DNA of 18,537 bases from Spirochaeta sp. UBA2779. Its GTDB lineage: Bacteria > Spirochaetota > Spirochaetia > DSM-2461. Shown here one piece after another: positions 1 through 7,577 of the stretch (the first letter of the stretch is position 1; each line of letters opens with the position of its first letter). The notes beneath the pieces were generated by a model that saw only the letters and a list, made by a program, of their open reading frames with translations, did not search any database and had not been told where the DNA came from. The stretch covers positions 1 to 18,537 of the forward strand of contig DEIH01000118.1 of the NCBI GenBank assembly GCA_002352375.1, read 5' to 3'. The translations under genes were made by a program, and so were the position numbers.

Positions 1-22
1 TCGGGTATTAAAGGATTTTCAT

Positions 23-1171
23 GTGAGTAGAAAAGAAATCCACTTTGGTATAATCGGGCTTGGTTTGATGGGTAAAGAGTTTGGTAGTGCTGTTGCTCGC
101 TGGTGCCACCTTCTCGACGATGGTCCTGTGCCTGTTCTCACAGGAATCTGTGATATGAATGAAGCTTCATTTGGATGGTTTGAGGAGAATTTTCCTTCTA
201 TTGAAGTTGCTACCACTGATTATCAGGATCTTTTATCTTCTGATCTTATTGATGCAGTGTACTGTGCTGTCCCTCACAATCTGCATGAAAAACTGTATAT
301 TGATATTATTAAATCCGGAAAGCACCTTCTCGGTGAAAAGCCTTTTGGTATTGATATCGAAGCGAACAAACGGATTATGAATGTTATTCAAAATAACCCA
401 TCAATAATTGTCAAATGTAATTCAGAGTTTCCGTATTTTCCAGGGGCAAAGCGGATGATAGACTGGATTGAAGGGAGAAACTTCGGCCGTCTTATTGAAG
501 TAAAGTGTGGTTTTAATCATTCCAGTGATATGGATCTTACCAAACCGATTAATTGGAAACGTATAATAGAGATTAATGGTGAATACGGCTGTATGGGAGA
601 CCTTGGCCTTCATACTCATCATATCCCTCTTCGAATGGGCTGGAAACCAGATTCCGTATTTGCTGAACTCTCTAATATCTCAGAGCAGCGTCCTGATGGG
701 AAAGGTGGAATGGCGGAATGTGAAACCTGGGATAATGCCACCTTGATGTGCCGATGCACCGATCCGGGTAATGGTGAATCATTCCCGATGATATTGGAAA
801 CAAAGAGGATGTCCCCCGGGGATACCAATACATGGTTCATAGAAGTGTATGGAACTGGAGGTTCGGCACGATTCACCACCCACGATCCCAAGGCCTTTTA
901 TTATCTTGAAACAAAAGGTAAAGAGCAGGGGTGGACTAGAGTTGATATAGGGCCAGCCAGTTTCCTTCCGACAATAACCGGGGGCATTTTTGAATTCGGT
1001 TTTTCTGATTCTTTTCAGCAGATGCTTGGAGCATTCATGCATGAGTTCAAAGAGGGTGGTTCGGATCACCCCTTTCCCAATGTTTCTCCGGAGGAAACAG
1101 TGTGGAGTCATCAGATTATGACGGCAGCTCTGAATTCACACAAAACCGGAAAGCGTGTGAGCTTGAAATAA
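23..1171 (+). CDS. Gfo/Idh/MocA-family NAD(P)-dependent oxidoreductase
   Basis: Probable cytosolic dehydrogenase acting on a sugar, cyclitol or derivative. An N-terminal Rossmann fold is shown by G12-x-G14-x-x-G17, and the family's conserved E-K-P is at E105-K106-P107. A histidine-rich segment, G192-D-L-G-L-H197-T-H-H200, sits where this family keeps its catalytic GxxxxH-type motif. The length of 382 residues is normal for the family. The GTG start at 23 is chosen because AAGGA at 11-15 lies 7 bases upstream and the Rossmann fold begins at once; an ATG at 21 runs straight into a stop. The TAA stop shares its last base with the ATG of the nagA-like gene, so the two are translationally coupled. 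The gene may continue an operon that starts before the window. The family is clear; the substrate is not. A second, diverged member of the family lies at 9841. Confidence 0.88.
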   Translation: MSRKEIHFGIIGLGLMGKEFGSAVARWCHLLDDGPVPVLTGICDMNEASFGWFEENFPSIEVATTDYQDLLSSDLIDAVYCAVPHNLHEKLYIDIIKSGKHLLGEKPFGIDIEANKRIMNVIQNNPSIIVKCNSEFPYFPGAKRMIDWIEGRNFGRLIEVKCGFNHSSDMDLTKPINWKRIIEINGEYGCMGDLGLHTHHIPLRMGWKPDSVFAELSNISEQRPDGKGGMAECETWDNATLMCRCTDPGNGESFPMILETKRMSPGDTNTWFIEVYGTGGSARFTTHDPKAFYYLETKGKEQGWTRVDIGPASFLPTITGGIFEFGFSDSFQQMLGAFMHEFKEGGSDHPFPNVSPEETVWSHQIMTAALNSHKTGKRVSLK

Positions 1172-2349
1172 TGTTTAACTTATTAATACAAAATGTGAAG
1201 GTAATACTATCTAACAGCATTCTTGAGGGAATGTCTGTCGGGGTAATCGGCGATAAAATAGCATCAGTTTTTCAATCTTCGACTGGTGATGAGGAGGGAG
1301 CGGAAGAAGTTTTTGATGGGGGCGGTGGATATTTATCCCCGGGTTTTATCGACCTTCATATTCACGGCGTCAGGAGCCTGCAGTTTGATAAGGGTTCTGA
1401 CGACCTTCAGGCTATTTGTAAAACTCTTCCGGCCTATGGTGTTACCGGTGTCCTTGCAGGTGTTCTCCCTTTACCTCCAGGAGAAGATAATCTCTTTATC
1501 AAATCTCTATCGGAAAGAGAGTACGAAGGTACGCAGCTTCTTGGTTTCTTCTTTGAAGGTCCTTTCCTTGGACTTCCAGGTGCCATCAATCCAAAATCTC
1601 TGATAGAACGGACGGAAGAACGTGTTAGGGCTATGAGGCAATCTGCTTTACCCTACAGAAGTATCTTTGCCGTTTCTCCTGAGGTTGAGAACGCCTCCGG
1701 AATAATTTCTGCTATGGCGGACGGTGGGAATCCGGTATTTATCACTCATACAGCGGCGGATGTAGAGCAGACACTATCGGCTATTGATGCTGGTGTAACT
1801 CATGCAACTCATTTCTATGATGTATTTCCCTGCCCCGTGGAGCAGGATCCAGGAGTCCGGCCCTGTGGAGCAGTTGAAGCAGTTCTTGCATCACCGGATG
1901 TCAGTGTGGATTTTATCCTTGATTCAGAACATGTCGATCCTGTAGCTGTAAAAATGGCTTTGGCCTGTAAAGGCCCGGAAAAGGTTTGTCTTGTTACAGA
2001 TGCCAGTCTTGGAGCAGGGAATCCTCCCGGTATATATAAGGGTATAGGTGATATGGAGGTTTCATTTGCCTATGAAGGAGCGCCGGCTCGGGGGACAGTG
2101 AATTCTCCCTGTCCTGGAGGTTTAGCCGGGAGTGGTTTAACCATGGACAAGGCTGTTCGGAATGCTGTGAATCTGCTTGAAATAAGTATCCCTCAAGCAT
2201 GCCGTATGGCATCATTAAACCCTGCTGCAGTCCTTGGCCTTGATGGTGAGATGGGGAAAATTGAGGAGGGTTATTCTGCTAATATGGTACTTCTGGATGA
2301 TGCCCTTGAAGTAAAAGGTACATGGGTGAAGGGAAATCGGGAATACTGA
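1171..2349 (+). CDS. nagA: N-acetylglucosamine-6-phosphate deacetylase-like amidohydrolase
   Basis: A 392-residue member of the NagA amidohydrolase family, which removes acetate from N-acetylglucosamine-6-phosphate in the cytosol. Visible hallmarks are G58-F-I-D-L-H63-I-H65-G, E129-G-P-F, H193, T-H211-A-T-H214 and V-T-D277-A. E129, H193, H214 and D277 sit at the positions of the E. coli NagA metal ligands and catalytic Asp (E131, H195, H216, D273). The C-terminal G-x-I-x-x-G-Y-x-A-N-M-V-L-L strand is typical. Unusual is H-F-Y-D-V-F where canonical NagA has H-L-F-N-A-M, so the substrate may be a relative of GlcNAc-6-P. The ATG at 1171 is preferred over an in-frame start at 1102, because it overlaps the upstream stop by one base and begins exactly where the family begins. 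Its occurrence near a NagB-like gene and a GntR regulator supports an amino-sugar role. Confidence 0.85.
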   Translation: MFNLLIQNVKVILSNSILEGMSVGVIGDKIASVFQSSTGDEEGAEEVFDGGGGYLSPGFIDLHIHGVRSLQFDKGSDDLQAICKTLPAYGVTGVLAGVLPLPPGEDNLFIKSLSEREYEGTQLLGFFFEGPFLGLPGAINPKSLIERTEERVRAMRQSALPYRSIFAVSPEVENASGIISAMADGGNPVFITHTAADVEQTLSAIDAGVTHATHFYDVFPCPVEQDPGVRPCGAVEAVLASPDVSVDFILDSEHVDPVAVKMALACKGPEKVCLVTDASLGAGNPPGIYKGIGDMEVSFAYEGAPARGTVNSPCPGGLAGSGLTMDKAVRNAVNLLEISIPQACRMASLNPAAVLGLDGEMGKIEEGYSANMVLLDDALEVKGTWVKGNREY

Positions 2350-2415
2350 TTATCAAATAAATGGATTTCATACTCGATATCTTTCTTCATCTTGTGATAA
2401 ATTGTATTAAGATTA

Positions 2416-2428
2416 GGTTATTATAACC
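2416..2428. promoter_or_regulatory. Operator-like palindrome upstream of gntR
   Basis: GGTTAT-T-ATAACC is a perfect 6-base inverted repeat around one central base, lying about 30 bases before the GntR-family gene. It contains a possible -10 box (TATAAC at 2422-2427, or TATTAT at 2419-2424), but I find no good -35 at standard spacing. Repressors of this subfamily commonly control their own operons through GGT...ACC-type palindromes. Related sequences occur at 11646-11664 and 12681-12701. An operator role is inferred from symmetry and position only. Confidence 0.4.
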
Positions 2429-2459
2429 ATTCTAGTTCTCTGTATTTGGAGTATGTGTA

Positions 2460-3182
2460 ATGCAGATGGTGACTTATCAGAGGTTGTACAATATTCTCCG
2501 GGAAAAAATTTGGAATAAAGCCTATGTTCCGGGAACAAAACTCCCGACAGAACGGGAGCTTTGTGATGAATATGGTGTATCCAGAATCACTGTTCGTCAT
2601 GCTTTGATGCTTCTAGAGGAACAGGGGCTGATAGAGCGCATGCAGGGACGGGGAACTTTTGTGAAAGCTTCCAAGCCTAAAAAGATTGCTATCATGGATT
2701 ATGCTTATTCTAAGTCCATGAAACAAGAATCCCCTGATACAATGCGGAAATTGATAACCCGAAGTGTTATTGTTCCTCCCCGGGATATTGCAGTTTCTTT
2801 ATCCCTGCTTCAAAACGAAGAGTGCTTATATTTTGAGCGGCTAGACATAAATAGTGGTGAGAATCTGGCATTCGATCAAGTTTATATACCCCTTGAGTTT
2901 TCCAAATCTCTGAAGGATGAGCTATTAACCCGAATTGATTTTCTAAGTATCTGGGAAAAGGATGAACCGGTTAAGCTTTCCTTTGTCAAAGAAGCGATAG
3001 AAGCGATTGCTGCTGATGATTTCTCCGCCAAGAGGCTGAGCGTTCCCATTGGCAGTCCGATATTAATGGATACAGAGATTGTCTTCGATAAGGAAGAACG
3101 ACCGGTTGCAGTTTTTATTTCCAGGTACAGATATGACAGATTCAAGATGGTTTCCACTTATTTTCTCGGGAATTCGGGTTAG
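2460..3182 (+). CDS. GntR-family (HutC/UTRA type) transcriptional regulator
   Basis: A 240-residue ligand-responsive repressor or activator. Residues about 5-72 form the winged helix-turn-helix: LPTERELCDEYGVSRITVRH is the GntR recognition region, followed by L-E-x-Q-G-L-I and the wing G-R-G-T-F-V. Residues about 90-235 match the UTRA effector-binding domain, with the characteristic late segment around P-V-A-V-F-I-S-R-Y-R-Y-D-R-F. UTRA regulators of the NagR/DasR/YvoA branch sense phosphorylated amino sugars, which fits the adjacent NagA-like gene; the true effector is unknown. The ATG at 2460 has GGAG at 2448-2451 with 8-base spacing; an ATG at 2466 is a weaker alternative. It follows a 110-base gap holding a palindrome, the best place for a promoter, and heads the long run of genes to 11591. 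It ends with TAG used as an ordinary stop. Confidence 0.9.
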   Translation: MQMVTYQRLYNILREKIWNKAYVPGTKLPTERELCDEYGVSRITVRHALMLLEEQGLIERMQGRGTFVKASKPKKIAIMDYAYSKSMKQESPDTMRKLITRSVIVPPRDIAVSLSLLQNEECLYFERLDINSGENLAFDQVYIPLEFSKSLKDELLTRIDFLSIWEKDEPVKLSFVKEAIEAIAADDFSAKRLSVPIGSPILMDTEIVFDKEERPVAVFISRYRYDRFKMVSTYFLGNSG

Positions 3183-3205
3183 TTTATTTTTACAGGAGTG
3201 CACAA

Positions 3206-4525
3206 ATGAATCAATTATCAGCAGGTTCAGCAGAGTTCAGTATAACACCGGTGGATTCACAGTTTCTTTTTGGTTATCCTCATGTTGAACGCTTCAGTAC
3301 TGGAGTAATGAATCCCTTACTCAGCAGTTCTTTATATCTGAATAATGGTAATAATGATATAATGTTTATTGCCAACGATATAATCTTTGTCGATAAAGCC
3401 TCAACTGAAAGGGCCCGGAAAAGGATATCTGAGAGTACCGGAATCAAAGAGGACTCAATAATGATTTCTGCGACTCACACCCATTCCGGACCGATTACTG
3501 TGGATTATTTGAGCAATAGCAACGATCCCATAGTACCTAAAACTGATCCTGCATATCTGAAGCTGATGGAAGATGGAATTGTTGAGTCAGGAATTAAAGC
3601 CTTTAATAACAGCCGCCCGGCCGAAGCAGGGCTTTCTGTTGCGGATGGGTCGGGAGTCGGAACAAACCGGCGGGATCCCTCCGGACCGGCAGATCCTCAG
3701 GTTCCTGTATTAATGGTTAGGGATACAGAGTCAGAAGAATTTATTGCCTGTATGCTTGTATATTCAATGCATCCAACGGTACTTCATGAGGATTCAACCC
3801 TTGTTAGCGGAGATTTCCCTTCATTCACCAGGGACTATCTCAAAAAAAAGATTCTCGGAACCCGATGCCCCGTGCTTTATCACACCGGTCCTGAGGGGAA
3901 TCAAAGCCCCAGACATGTAACGAGCTCCAATACCTTTTCTGAAGCAAAGAGATTGGGTGAGATGCTAGGAACAAGAGTTGAAGCTGTTCTGGGAAATATG
4001 GAATACACTTCATCTCTTTACCTTGGAAGTGAGCAGGGTTTTGTTCGGCCTTCTCCAAAAAAGATTGTTTCTTTGGCATTTGCGAAACAGCATCTTGATA
4101 AGGCTGTCAGGCGTCTGGAATCATTAAGAAATGATGGGGCTCCCAGTCAGGAGATTCGGACCGCTGAATGTGACTGGTTTGGTGCCGAAGAGACTGTAAC
4201 CCTCGCCGAAGCTTCGGGTGCAGGAAGTCTCAATAAATATATTCAGAGCTGTCTACCGGCAGAAATCCAGGTTTTTAAAATCGGAAATTGGTTTTTTGCC
4301 GCCTGGCCGGGAGAAGTTTTCATTGAGTTCTCCCTGTCAATAAAGAATAAGTTTAAAAACCTCTTTGTGATAAACCTTGCCAATGGTGAATTCCAGGGTT
4401 ATATCGTTACACCGGAAGCTGAATTGGAGGGCGGTTATGAAGCTTCAAATGCCATGTTCGGTTCTGAAACCGGGGAGATGTTGATAAACGAAACTTCAAG
4501 AATCCTGAATCATATGGATAAGTAA
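3206..4525 (+). CDS. Neutral/alkaline ceramidase-like hydrolase, cytosolic short form
   Basis: A 439-residue protein resembling the N-terminal catalytic domain of neutral/alkaline non-lysosomal ceramidases, zinc amidases that split an N-acyl bond. Matching signatures are the N-terminal A-G-S-A-x-F-S-I-T-P, A-T-H91-T-H93-S-G-P, M-H189-P-T, S-G-D-F-P and G-P-E-G-N-Q-S234-P. The last sits where the family has G-D-V-S-P with the nucleophilic serine, so the serine is kept but Asp is replaced by Asn. True ceramidases are larger (often above 600 residues), carry a C-terminal Ig-like domain and are secreted. This one lacks that length and has no signal peptide, so it probably works on an imported N-acyl compound. 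AGGAG at 3194-3198 sets the ATG at 3206. It lies between the regulator and the transporter genes. Family confidence is good; ceramide as substrate is unlikely. Confidence 0.75.
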   Translation: MNQLSAGSAEFSITPVDSQFLFGYPHVERFSTGVMNPLLSSSLYLNNGNNDIMFIANDIIFVDKASTERARKRISESTGIKEDSIMISATHTHSGPITVDYLSNSNDPIVPKTDPAYLKLMEDGIVESGIKAFNNSRPAEAGLSVADGSGVGTNRRDPSGPADPQVPVLMVRDTESEEFIACMLVYSMHPTVLHEDSTLVSGDFPSFTRDYLKKKILGTRCPVLYHTGPEGNQSPRHVTSSNTFSEAKRLGEMLGTRVEAVLGNMEYTSSLYLGSEQGFVRPSPKKIVSLAFAKQHLDKAVRRLESLRNDGAPSQEIRTAECDWFGAEETVTLAEASGAGSLNKYIQSCLPAEIQVFKIGNWFFAAWPGEVFIEFSLSIKNKFKNLFVINLANGEFQGYIVTPEAELEGGYEASNAMFGSETGEMLINETSRILNHMDK

Positions 4526-4549
4526 GAATTGAAATATAAGCTAATAACC

Positions 4550-4554
4550 GGAGG
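4550..4554 (+). promoter_or_regulatory. Ribosome binding site deciding the MFS start
   Basis: GGAGG lies 10 bases before a GTG at 4565 that is in frame with the transporter. The only earlier in-frame start, TTG at 4529, has no comparable Shine-Dalgarno sequence. The site therefore favours translation from 4565. Confidence 0.5.
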
Positions 4555-4564
4555 GCAGAAGGGA

Positions 4565-5743
4565 GTGGTAATTCGGTCTCTGCCGGCATTCTTAAGTGTG
4601 ATTATGACTCTAACCGCGTTTGCTATGTCAGTTAATTCCATTCCACCCCTGGTAACAACGGTGATTAGAGATTTCAGGATATCTCTGGACTCTTTCGGCT
4701 ATCTCTTTTCTGTTCAGTTCTTTGTTTTTATGCTTGCATCATTTGCCGGAGGTGCTTTGCTGGAGCGAACCGGTATAAAACCGGGGCTGCTTGTAGCTTT
4801 CGGGCTTACCGGTCTTTCCATTTCATTTTTTATCATTTCTCACTTGTCAACGTTCATGGAATTGCTGGTATGGATAATCTTCCTGGGATTCAGCGGGGGG
4901 CTGGTTGAAACTTTTGCATCGGTTCTTATTTCCGGATATGATTCTCGTGGTTCAAGCCGCATCCTCAATCTCTCCCAGGTATTTTACTGTGTGGGTGCCA
5001 TTGCCGCGCCGCAGATAGTCGCTTCCCTTCTGAACCGGCAAGTTCAATGGGGAAGGATATTTGTTTTTTTTGGATTCCTGGAACTGCTGATTACCATTCT
5101 TTTTATTGTCTTTTCTTTTAATAACATTCTGGGACGTTCAAATGCGGCAGAAACAAAACACAGAGAGAAAATTTTTTTCAAAGATGCAACCTTTTTGTTA
5201 CTTGGTTTATCCATATTTTTTTATGTTCTCAGTGAAAGCTTTCTTGTCTTCTGGCTACCGGCATATCAGGAAAGTTTTTATTTATTCTCCCCGGCAGAAG
5301 CTGCACGAGGGGTTAGCCTTTATTGGATCGGTCTGATATTCGGCCGGCTTCTTATTGTCTTCATTTCTGAAAATATTTCCTTGTGGAAAATTCTTTTAAT
5401 CTCTACCGTCGGAATGCTTATCAGTGCGGTATTGCTATCCTTTCACTGGCAGCCGTTATTTCTTAAAATATTGATAATTGTAATTGGATTATTCTCCGGG
5501 CCTATCTGGGCTACCATTATATCCGCCGGAAAATCTGCCGGAGGCAACCCCCGATTTCTTGCCGGTGTGATAGGTGCCGGATCTCTTGGTGCTTCTCTGG
5601 GGCCGCTGGTAAGTTCATGGCTTATCAGATATGGCGGTTTCGGACTCTTTTTTCCGGGGCTTTCAGCTGGGATTGTAATATTATTTGGTTTGCTGTTTCT
5701 TTCAAAAATCAACATAAAACACAAGGAGTTATCTTCTTCATGA
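4565..5743 (+). CDS. MFS transporter, sugar-porter-like
   Basis: An inner-membrane carrier of about 392 residues made almost entirely of hydrophobic segments, consistent with about 12 transmembrane helices in two halves. A charged cytosolic loop, around K-H-R-E-K, lies near the middle. The loop after the second helix, G-G-A-L-L-E-R-T-G-I-K-P, resembles major facilitator motif A (G-x-L-x-x-R-x-G). It is the only transporter in the window and so the likely importer of the cluster's substrate, by proton or cation symport; export cannot be excluded. I chose the GTG at 4565, which has GGAGG upstream. A TTG at 4529, directly after the ceramidase-like gene, would add 12 polar residues. The TGA stop overlaps the next ATG by four bases (ATGA), so the aldolase is translationally coupled. 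The substrate cannot be predicted. Confidence 0.83.
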   Translation: MVIRSLPAFLSVIMTLTAFAMSVNSIPPLVTTVIRDFRISLDSFGYLFSVQFFVFMLASFAGGALLERTGIKPGLLVAFGLTGLSISFFIISHLSTFMELLVWIIFLGFSGGLVETFASVLISGYDSRGSSRILNLSQVFYCVGAIAAPQIVASLLNRQVQWGRIFVFFGFLELLITILFIVFSFNNILGRSNAAETKHREKIFFKDATFLLLGLSIFFYVLSESFLVFWLPAYQESFYLFSPAEAARGVSLYWIGLIFGRLLIVFISENISLWKILLISTVGMLISAVLLSFHWQPLFLKILIIVIGLFSGPIWATIISAGKSAGGNPRFLAGVIGAGSLGASLGPLVSSWLIRYGGFGLFFPGLSAGIVILFGLLFLSKINIKHKELSSS

Positions 5744-6636
5744 AAAAAATCTATTCTGCATCTATTACGCCTTTTACTGTAAAAGGGGACATAGATAAAA
5801 AAGCATTGGAAAAACTAATTGAGTTCAACCTTGAAAGGGGTGTTGAAGGTTTTTTCTTTCTCGGGACCATGGGTGAATGGGCGGTACTCAGCAGTGCAAT
5901 GAAAGAAGACTTACTTGAAACTGCCGGTGGAATAATCGGCAGCAGGGCGGAAATAATTATTGGTGCTCATGCGACTGGTTTAAATGGAATCCTTGAGAAT
6001 ATTGAAAAATACTCCAAGTACAATTGTCATTCTTTTGCCGTACAGCTGCCCGGTGGATGGGCGAAACCTTCAGATCCTGTATCCTATATGCATAAGATTG
6101 CAGATTTTTCGACAAAGCCGGTGTATTTGTACTATTTACCCGCAGTTAATGGGGTTGGATTCTCAAAAGAACAGTTTAAAGATCTTTTCAGTCATCCGCG
6201 TATTGCGGGTGTAAAGAACTCTTCAGACGGCTTAAGGGCACGGAAGGAACTGCTCAATCTGAAGAGGGATGTTGAATTCACTCTTTTTGAAGGACAGGAA
6301 TGGGTTGTTGATGAATCTCTTGCCCTTGGATGTGATGGGGCACTTGTCGGTATGGCTCCCCTGGGGGCAAAGCTCTTTCGTAGTATTGCAGACTCTGTTG
6401 AGGTTGGAGATTTAGAGAAAGCCCGGGAATTACAGAGCATATTAATAAAAATCTTTGATGGTATTTATGGGACGGCTCTGGACACTGTATGGGTAGGCCA
6501 GAAATACGCGCTTAAGATTCTTGATATATTTTCCAGTGAAAAATCTCTTGTCCCGTCCCAGGAAAATGCTCTCAGTCCTGATAGTAAGAAAAGAATTGAG
6601 ATTTGTGTTGATAAATATAGAGCTTATTTAGTCTGA
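5740..6636 (+). CDS. DapA/NanA-family class I aldolase
   Basis: A 298-residue TIM-barrel protein of the dihydrodipicolinate synthase / N-acetylneuraminate lyase family, which forms or cleaves C-C bonds through a Schiff base with pyruvate. The Schiff-base lysine is K159 in G-V-K-N-S-S, the catalytic tyrosine is Y131 in Y-Y-L-P, and the substrate loop is G42-T-M-G-E46. In most members this loop is G-T-T-G-E or G-S-T-G-E; Met at the second position removes a hydroxyl used in proton relay, so a specialised member is likely. In a catabolic cluster it most plausibly cleaves a 2-keto-3-deoxy acid to pyruvate plus an aldehyde. The ATG at 5740 lies inside the transporter's stop (ATGA) with AAGGAG at 5723-5728. 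A longer in-frame start at 5617 overlaps the transporter deeply and was discarded. It is probably not the lysine-pathway enzyme, given its context. Confidence 0.85.
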   Translation: MKKIYSASITPFTVKGDIDKKALEKLIEFNLERGVEGFFFLGTMGEWAVLSSAMKEDLLETAGGIIGSRAEIIIGAHATGLNGILENIEKYSKYNCHSFAVQLPGGWAKPSDPVSYMHKIADFSTKPVYLYYLPAVNGVGFSKEQFKDLFSHPRIAGVKNSSDGLRARKELLNLKRDVEFTLFEGQEWVVDESLALGCDGALVGMAPLGAKLFRSIADSVEVGDLEKARELQSILIKIFDGIYGTALDTVWVGQKYALKILDIFSSEKSLVPSQENALSPDSKKRIEICVDKYRAYLV

Positions 6637-6658
6637 CAGTTTGGATAAGGAATAATCT

Positions 6659-7108
6659 ATGAGATACAAGGATACCGGAGAAGTCCATATGGACTTTCAT
6701 CTGGCAACAAATGAAACGATTGAATATGTACTGACAGAATACGGGCAGGATTTCCTTAAAGAATTATTCCGGCGTACTGCTCAGAATGTATATCTTGATA
6801 TTTACAATGGTTTGAGGAAAGGTGATTCACAAAAACTCCTTGAACACTGGAGCTATTATTATACCAGGGAAAAAGGAGATTACATTATTACGGAAGGTTT
6901 AAATGAAGTCTGTTTTCATGTTACCGAGTGCCCGGTAGTAAGGCATTTAAAAGAAAATAAGATTCCTGTGAATAGGGCTTTCTACCTTCAGATGGAATTA
7001 ATGAACAACGCCTGGTCCGAGGATACTCCGTTTAACATAGAAACTTCTGTTCTCTCCGAAGGTGAATACACTATGACGATAAGGAGAACTCCAAATGATT
7101 CCCAGTGA
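6659..7108 (+). CDS. Small uncharacterised protein, first of a paralogous pair
   Basis: A 149-residue soluble protein whose function I do not recognise. It has no signal peptide or membrane segment. It aligns with the next protein: aromatic plus Trp (H-W here, Y-W there), then a beta-rich stretch leading to E-C91-P / K-C-P, a hydrophobic helix, and a closing strand (T-M-T-I-R-R / C-V-M-R-I-Y). This layout resembles the small L-2-amino-thiazoline-4-carboxylic-acid-hydrolase-like family, a weak memory-based assignment. Compared with its partner it keeps the C-P motif but lacks the C-x-x-C pair and the last cysteine, so it may be a non-catalytic partner subunit. AAGGA at 6647-6651 fixes the ATG at 6659. 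Its end overlaps the next gene by 14 bases, which suggests balanced co-expression and perhaps a heteromer. Confidence 0.65.
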   Translation: MRYKDTGEVHMDFHLATNETIEYVLTEYGQDFLKELFRRTAQNVYLDIYNGLRKGDSQKLLEHWSYYYTREKGDYIITEGLNEVCFHVTECPVVRHLKENKIPVNRAFYLQMELMNNAWSEDTPFNIETSVLSEGEYTMTIRRTPNDSQ

Positions 7109-7568
7109 CCATTTTGTCCGCATGTATAACGAATTATTTAAAATGCTGGAGGAAAAAGGCCATAGCCATCTTCAGAACTACTGGCGGCGGATTGCCTCTC
7201 TCCAGAAAACAATCCTTGGTCCATACATCGAAAAAGATGGTTTGCAGGGGATGTATGACTATTGGGAGCACATACGGATTGAAGAAAATTGTGATGCAAA
7301 TCTTGAAATTACAGATGATTTTTTTGAGTTTAGAATGAATAAATGCCCTTCACTAAGTAAAGCTCTTGATAATGATGCCGGGGCCTTTGAGTACTACTGT
7401 GACCACTGTGCCGGATGGGTTAAACCTGTTGTGGAAGAATACGGATATCATTATTCGAGTGATATTATTTCAAGGACCTTACCGGTTTGTGTGATGCGTA
7501 TATACAAAGATAGGAAGAAGGCTGAAGAGTACAACCAAACGCATACCCTGCCGGCTAAGCCTTATTGA
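7095..7568 (+). CDS. Small cysteine-containing protein, second of a paralogous pair (ATC hydrolase-like?)
   Basis: A 157-residue soluble protein. Visible features are Y-W in the first half, N-K-C84-P, then Y-Y-C102-D-H-C105-A-G-W, and a final L-P-V-C132-V-M-R-I strand. The four cysteines and H104 could bind a metal or provide a nucleophile. The pattern C-P ... C-D ... terminal C-x-x-x-I resembles the L-2-amino-thiazoline-4-carboxylic acid hydrolase-like family (PF14196), which opens a cyclic C-N bond. I hold that assignment loosely. AAGGAG at 7081-7086 lies 8 bases before the ATG at 7095, inside the previous gene, so the pair is translationally coupled. It lies between the aldolase and sugar kinase genes, so a role in the same pathway is likely. 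Alternatives are a binding protein or an accessory subunit. Confidence 0.65.
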   Translation: MIPSDHFVRMYNELFKMLEEKGHSHLQNYWRRIASLQKTILGPYIEKDGLQGMYDYWEHIRIEENCDANLEITDDFFEFRMNKCPSLSKALDNDAGAFEYYCDHCAGWVKPVVEEYGYHYSSDIISRTLPVCVMRIYKDRKKAEEYNQTHTLPAKPY

Positions 7569-7577
7569 GGTTTTGAT

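Noticed and set aside
1..22. End of an upstream gene (TAA at 9-11).
   Set aside because: Only two codons of that frame are visible, so no gene can be supported.
1102..1170. Earlier in-frame start for the NagA-like protein.
   Set aside because: The extra residues are translated from the end of the preceding gene and do not match the NagA N terminus; the ATG at 1171 overlaps the stop by one base.
2350..2400. TTATCA ... TGATAA inverted repeat after the nagA-like gene as a terminator.
   Set aside because: The arms are only six A/T-rich bases separated by about 39 bases, with no GC-rich stem or T-run.
5617..5739. N-terminal extension of the aldolase from an upstream in-frame ATG.
   Set aside because: It would overlap the transporter gene by more than 120 bases and adds residues unlike the family; the ATG at 5740 has AAGGAG and a classic ATGA overlap.
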